From Xiheibacterium sp038325765 (GTDB lineage Bacteria; Myxococcota_A; Polyangia; Nannocystales; Nannocystaceae), in assembly GCA_038325765.1 (NCBI GenBank), contig JBBQJI010000003.1, forward strand, positions 124,001 through 188,000: a stretch of DNA of 64,000 nucleotides, in the 5' to 3' direction. Numbering within the stretch: the first letter of the stretch is position 1; each line of letters starts with the position of its first letter. Below the pieces are notes generated by a model, which saw only the letters and a list, made by a program, of their open reading frames with translations, searched no databases and had not been told where the DNA came from. Positions 60,761 to 64,000 of the stretch are shown here, one piece after another. A program made the translations under genes and the position numbers.

Positions 60761-62917
60761 GTGAGACGGGAGTCTTCTCGCCCCTTGTTCGCGCCCACCA
60801 CCCACGTGGCGCTCGCGGCCACCTTCGGCCTCGCGGCGCCGCCGCATTCCGATCCGTCCGACACGGAGGCGCAGCCGCGCACGCCGTACCGCACCGTGGT
60901 CCGGAGCAAGCCGCCCAGCGCCGCCGCAGCGAAGCGCTCGCCGGGCTTCGTCACGGTGATCGAGCTCGAGGGCCCGAGCCGCAGCGCGCCGCGCGACGGC
61001 CTCGCCGAGGCTCTGGCGGCGGCGCCGGCGGTGCACGTGCGATCGCTCGGCGGCCTCGGCCAGTTCGGCGCGGTGTCGATCCGCGGCAGCTCGCCGCAGC
61101 AGGTCGGCATGTTCCTCGACGGCGTGCCGCTCGGCGGCAGCATGGCGGGCCTGGTCGACACCGGCGAGGTGCCGATCGACGGCATCTCGCGGGTCGAGAT
61201 CCATCGCGGCTACGTGCCGGTCGCCTACGGCGCGTCGGCGATCGGTGGCGCGGTCGATCTGGTGAGCGCGCGTCCGACCGAGGGGATCCGCATCGAGGGC
61301 GGCCTCGGCTCGTGGTGGACGCGCAGGCTCGGCGCGCGCATCGGCGTCGGCCTTGGCCGCAGACGACCGGTGCACCTCGGCGTCGGTGCGACGTACGCGG
61401 GCAGCATGGGCAACTTCCGCTATTACGATGACGGCGGCACCCCGTCGTCCGCCGATGACCGCACCGCGCGTCGGGTGGGCAACGCCTACGATCGGGTGGT
61501 CGCGCAGCTCCGGCTCGATGTCGACCGCGGCCGCTGGCGGGTGGGTGTGCACGAGATCGCGATGGTGCGGCGCGCAGGCGTCCCCGGCCCCGGCAGCGCC
61601 CAGGCCGTCGCCGCACGCAACGATCAGGTCAGCTCGCGCACCATCGTGCGCGTGCGCCGAGCGCTCGGCCGCCCCGGCGGTCGCATCGAGTGGCTGACCG
61701 GCGTCGGCGTCGAGGGCCGTCGCTTCGTCGACCCCCGCGGCGAGATCGGGGTCGGCGTCGACGACCAGCGCTCGACGTCGATCGACGTCTATGCGTCGCC
61801 GCGGCTGCGCACGGCGCTGTGGCGCGACGCCTACCTCGGCATGCAGGCCGATCTCCGCGCCGAGTGGATCGCAGTCGACCAGCGCGTGGTGCGGGCGGGT
61901 GGGGTCCCCGATGGCGACGCCACCCGCCGCCGCATCGCAGTCGGTGCCGGCGTCGAGCTCGAGCAGTTCGGGTGGCGCGACCGGCTGCACCTGGTCCCCG
62001 CGGTGCGCATCGACGCCATCGACAGCGGCTTCGCGGTGCCCCGAGGTCGCGGCGAGCAGGACGACGAGGGCGTCGATGCGCGCACGTGGGCTGCGTCGCC
62101 GCGGCTGGGCGCCCGCGCTGCGGTGCTGCCGTGGTTGGCGCTGCGCGGCAGCGTGGGCCGCTACTTCCGCGCGCCCACGTTGGTCGAGCTGTTCGGCGAC
62201 CGCGGCTTCTTCGTCGGCAACGAGGGCCTCGTGCCCGAGCGTGGTCTCGTCGCCGACGGCGGGGTGAGCCTCGACGCGACGGGCGAGCTCGGATCGATCT
62301 CGGGTCACCTCGCCGGGTTCTGGGTGCGCAGCCGCGACCTCATCCAGTGGATCTCGGCCGGCAGTATCGCGCGGCCCGAGAACATCGACGGCGCGCGCGT
62401 GCGGGGGCTCGAGACGGCGCTCGCGGTGCGCTCGCCCGCGGAGCGCCTCGAGCTGGCGGTCCATTACACGTTGCTCGACGCCCGCGATCGCAGCGGCGAC
62501 CCCGGGCGCGACGGCAACGCGTTGCCCGGCCGTCCCCGCCACGATCTGTTCGTGCGCGGCTCGTGGGGCTGGGAGTTCCACCCAAGGGGCACCAGCGTCG
62601 AGCCGCGGATGGCCTACACCGTCGAGCTCGTCGCGCGCACGTTCCTCGATCCCAGCGGCCGCTACGTGCTGCCGCCACGGGCGCTCCAGACGATCGGCGT
62701 GCAGATGAACGTCGCGCGCCGCGTGCTCGTGGCCATCGACATCCGCAACTTGCTCGACGTCCGCACCACGACGGTCGAGATCCCGGTCGCCGACGCCCGG
62801 CCGGCCCCGGTCGCGATCGCCGACTTCATCGGCTACCCCCTGCCCGGTCGCAGCGTCTGGGCCAGCGTCCGCGTCGACTTCGCGCTCGCGCGCCAGCGCT
62901 CCGAGGAGCGTCCATGA
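60761..62917 (+). CDS. btuB: TonB-dependent outer-membrane receptor, BtuB-like
   Basis: 718 residues from GTG 60761 (signal VRRESSRPLFAPTTHVALAATFGLAAP). TonB plug domain: DGLAEALAAAPAVHVRSLGGLGQFGAVSIRGSSPQQVGMFLDGVPLGG, RVEIHRGYVPVAYGASAIGGAVDLVS; a TonB-receptor barrel with FRAPTLVELFGDRGFFVGNEGLVPE (the typical BtuB/FepA segment) follows. The riboswitch upstream makes vitamin B12 (or precursor) uptake likely. It is coupled to the next gene by ATGA. Confidence 0.92.
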   Translation: MRRESSRPLFAPTTHVALAATFGLAAPPHSDPSDTEAQPRTPYRTVVRSKPPSAAAAKRSPGFVTVIELEGPSRSAPRDGLAEALAAAPAVHVRSLGGLGQFGAVSIRGSSPQQVGMFLDGVPLGGSMAGLVDTGEVPIDGISRVEIHRGYVPVAYGASAIGGAVDLVSARPTEGIRIEGGLGSWWTRRLGARIGVGLGRRRPVHLGVGATYAGSMGNFRYYDDGGTPSSADDRTARRVGNAYDRVVAQLRLDVDRGRWRVGVHEIAMVRRAGVPGPGSAQAVAARNDQVSSRTIVRVRRALGRPGGRIEWLTGVGVEGRRFVDPRGEIGVGVDDQRSTSIDVYASPRLRTALWRDAYLGMQADLRAEWIAVDQRVVRAGGVPDGDATRRRIAVGAGVELEQFGWRDRLHLVPAVRIDAIDSGFAVPRGRGEQDDEGVDARTWAASPRLGARAAVLPWLALRGSVGRYFRAPTLVELFGDRGFFVGNEGLVPERGLVADGGVSLDATGELGSISGHLAGFWVRSRDLIQWISAGSIARPENIDGARVRGLETALAVRSPAERLELAVHYTLLDARDRSGDPGRDGNALPGRPRHDLFVRGSWGWEFHPRGTSVEPRMAYTVELVARTFLDPSGRYVLPPRALQTIGVQMNVARRVLVAIDIRNLLDVRTTTVEIPVADARPAPVAIADFIGYPLPGRSVWASVRVDFALARQRSEERP

Positions 62918-64000
62918 GCAGCACCATCACCCCGATCGTTCACCGGGCCCCGCGCATTGCCGGCCTGCTCGCGGCCGCCGTGCTCTTCGCGTGTCTGCCC
63001 CCCGACGCGCCAGGTTCGTGCGAGACGCCACCACCGGTCACACCGCTCGCCGGCCCCGTCGTGATGGACGGCCCGTGCGCGTTGGGGGTCGAGTCCCCGA
63101 CCCGACTGCTCGTCACGACCACCGACTTCGCCACCGGCGCGGTGAGCATCGTCGATGCCACCACCTTCGAGGTCACGCCCGACGTCGCCCTGGGCAGCAC
63201 CGATGCCGTCCCGGCGTGGCACGACGGTCGCGGCCTGCTGCTGCACCGCTACCAGATCGACGCGCTGCAGGTGCTCGACCCAACCCGCGGTTGGGCCACC
63301 GCCGCCGACATCCCGATCACCGCGACCTGCAGCGCCGCACCCAACCCGCAGTCGATCGCGTTCGATCCCGACGGGCTCGGCTACGTCACCCAACTCGACG
63401 TCCCGGAGCTCGCCGTCCTCGATCCCTGGGCAGCGCCGGGTGAGGGCCGCGTCGGCACGATCGATCTTCGCGCGGTCTCCGATGACGACGGCAACCCCGA
63501 CTTCGGCGCCGCGGTGGCGTGCGGGTCCGTGATCTGGGTCGTGGCCCAGCGTCTCGACGCCGCCTTCGCCCGCGTCGGCCCCGACGAGCTCATCGCGGTC
63601 GACACGGCCGCCGGAGTCGCGTTCGACCTGGACCCCGAACGCGACGGCGCCCAGGGTCTGCGCAGCGACGGCACGTGGCTGCGACAGCTCCGTCGCGATC
63701 CCGCTGACACCACCGGGCACACCCTGCTCGGTCTGTCGACGGGGATAGAACGCTTCGATCTCGACGAAGCGCGCGTGGTCTGGGCCGTGGCCCCGGAGCG
63801 CTTCGCCGACGCTGGCATCGGCGAGCCGCTGCAGGCCCAGTCGTTCGCCATCTCGAGCGACGGCACCGTGGCCTACATCGCGGCCTACGACGCCGACTTC
63901 GCCCAGGTGCGGCTGTACAGCGTCGGCCTCGACGGCGCGGCGCCACAGATCCCGATCGCGTTCGCGGACGGCTTCGATTCCGTCGAGCGCACCGTCGAGC
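62914..64000 (+). CDS. Lipoprotein with YVTN/propeller-like repeats (3' partial)
   Basis: Open to the end of the window (362 codons). Lipobox VLFAC (Cys27), then YVTN-like blades: RLLVTTTDFATGAVSIVDATTFEV, GRGLLLHRYQIDALQVLDPTRGW, PQSIAFDPDGLGYVTQLDVPELAVLDP and SFAISSDGTVAYIAAYD. ATGA-coupled to the B12 receptor gene. A seven-bladed B12-binding propeller lipoprotein (BtuG) occurs next to BtuB in Bacteroides; a functional analogy is attractive but unproven, and sequence homology is not claimed. Confidence 0.85.
   Translation, partial: MSSTITPIVHRAPRIAGLLAAAVLFACLPPDAPGSCETPPPVTPLAGPVVMDGPCALGVESPTRLLVTTTDFATGAVSIVDATTFEVTPDVALGSTDAVPAWHDGRGLLLHRYQIDALQVLDPTRGWATAADIPITATCSAAPNPQSIAFDPDGLGYVTQLDVPELAVLDPWAAPGEGRVGTIDLRAVSDDDGNPDFGAAVACGSVIWVVAQRLDAAFARVGPDELIAVDTAAGVAFDLDPERDGAQGLRSDGTWLRQLRRDPADTTGHTLLGLSTGIERFDLDEARVVWAVAPERFADAGIGEPLQAQSFAISSDGTVAYIAAYDADFAQVRLYSVGLDGAAPQIPIAFADGFDSVERTVE

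Overview
The window is very GC-rich, densely packed bacterial chromosome of the kind found in Myxococcota (formerly Deltaproteobacteria). A Nannocystaceae-like lineage fits best, though this rests on gene content and style, not on a marker-gene comparison. Pointers are: many secreted lipoproteins with Ser/Thr/Pro linkers, one carrying a Cys-rich DUF4215-type module; a PilY1-like protein; an rpoN-hprK-rapZ-PTS gene string; frequent GTG starts; and pervasive 4-bp ATGA/GTGA stop-start overlaps. Nearly every base is coding. The only gene-free stretch over 300 bp (60196-60760) holds an 18-bp tandem repeat, a probable promoter region and a cobalamin riboswitch. I saw no rRNA, tRNA, insertion sequence, phage or CRISPR.

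Layout. 1-2412: 3' part of a multi-pass membrane protein ending in five GGFSR repeats. 2478-5719: overlapping operon of SDR, RidA, crotonase and acyl-CoA dehydrogenase, resembling the lower part of an aryl-CoA (2-aminobenzoyl-CoA type) pathway. 5753-11842 (minus): a DUF4215 lipoprotein, then the adenosylcobalamin-dependent methylmalonyl-CoA mutase operon mutA-mutB-meaB. 11907-18000: an SGNH hydrolase, lipoproteins, a TrmH/SpoU methyltransferase, a small outer-membrane protein and a beta-helix lipoprotein. 18019-25749: a cassette of two DUF4178 proteins, a 63-residue secreted peptide, DUF350, a membrane-fused spermidine-synthase-like enzyme, a Tat-exported flavoprotein, a polytopic membrane protein and a PrsW-type protease. 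25783-29694 (minus): a PilY1-like protein. 29882-32827: lhgO and ffh.

32838-38347 (minus): PilZ, an anchored Ala-Asp-repeat protein, an HExxH peptidase, rsmD, an aspartate-type aminotransferase, DAHP synthase and yacG. 38383-40617 (minus): a large unknown lipoprotein. 40710-43525: serA followed by a PdxB-CbiX fusion. 43536-45182: divergent HExxH lipoprotein and small outer-membrane protein. 45282-57122 (minus): pyrG, rpoN, hprK, rapZ, mannose-type EIIA, HPr, enzyme I, an alpha/beta-hydrolase lacking its nucleophile, and a protease/TolB-propeller/beta-barrel protein. 57193-60195 (minus): a TerB-like protein, rpoZ with an acidic tail, a small lipoprotein and accC. 60196-64000: cobalamin riboswitch, a BtuB-like receptor and a propeller-like lipoprotein that runs off the window.

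Three themes stand out. Vitamin B12: a B12-dependent mutase with its chaperone, a CbiX chelatase domain fused to a PLP-pathway enzyme, and a riboswitch-controlled uptake locus. Regulatory phosphotransfer without sugar transport: HPr kinase, HPr, EI and one EIIA, all beside sigma-54. Envelope biology: the DUF4178/DUF350/polyamine cassette, three HExxH envelope proteins and many lipoproteins. The candidates I consider most likely to be new biology are the DUF4178-peptide-DUF350-polyamine cassette, the PdxB-CbiX fusion, the riboswitch-btuB-propeller lipoprotein unit and the Ffh M-domain insertion.
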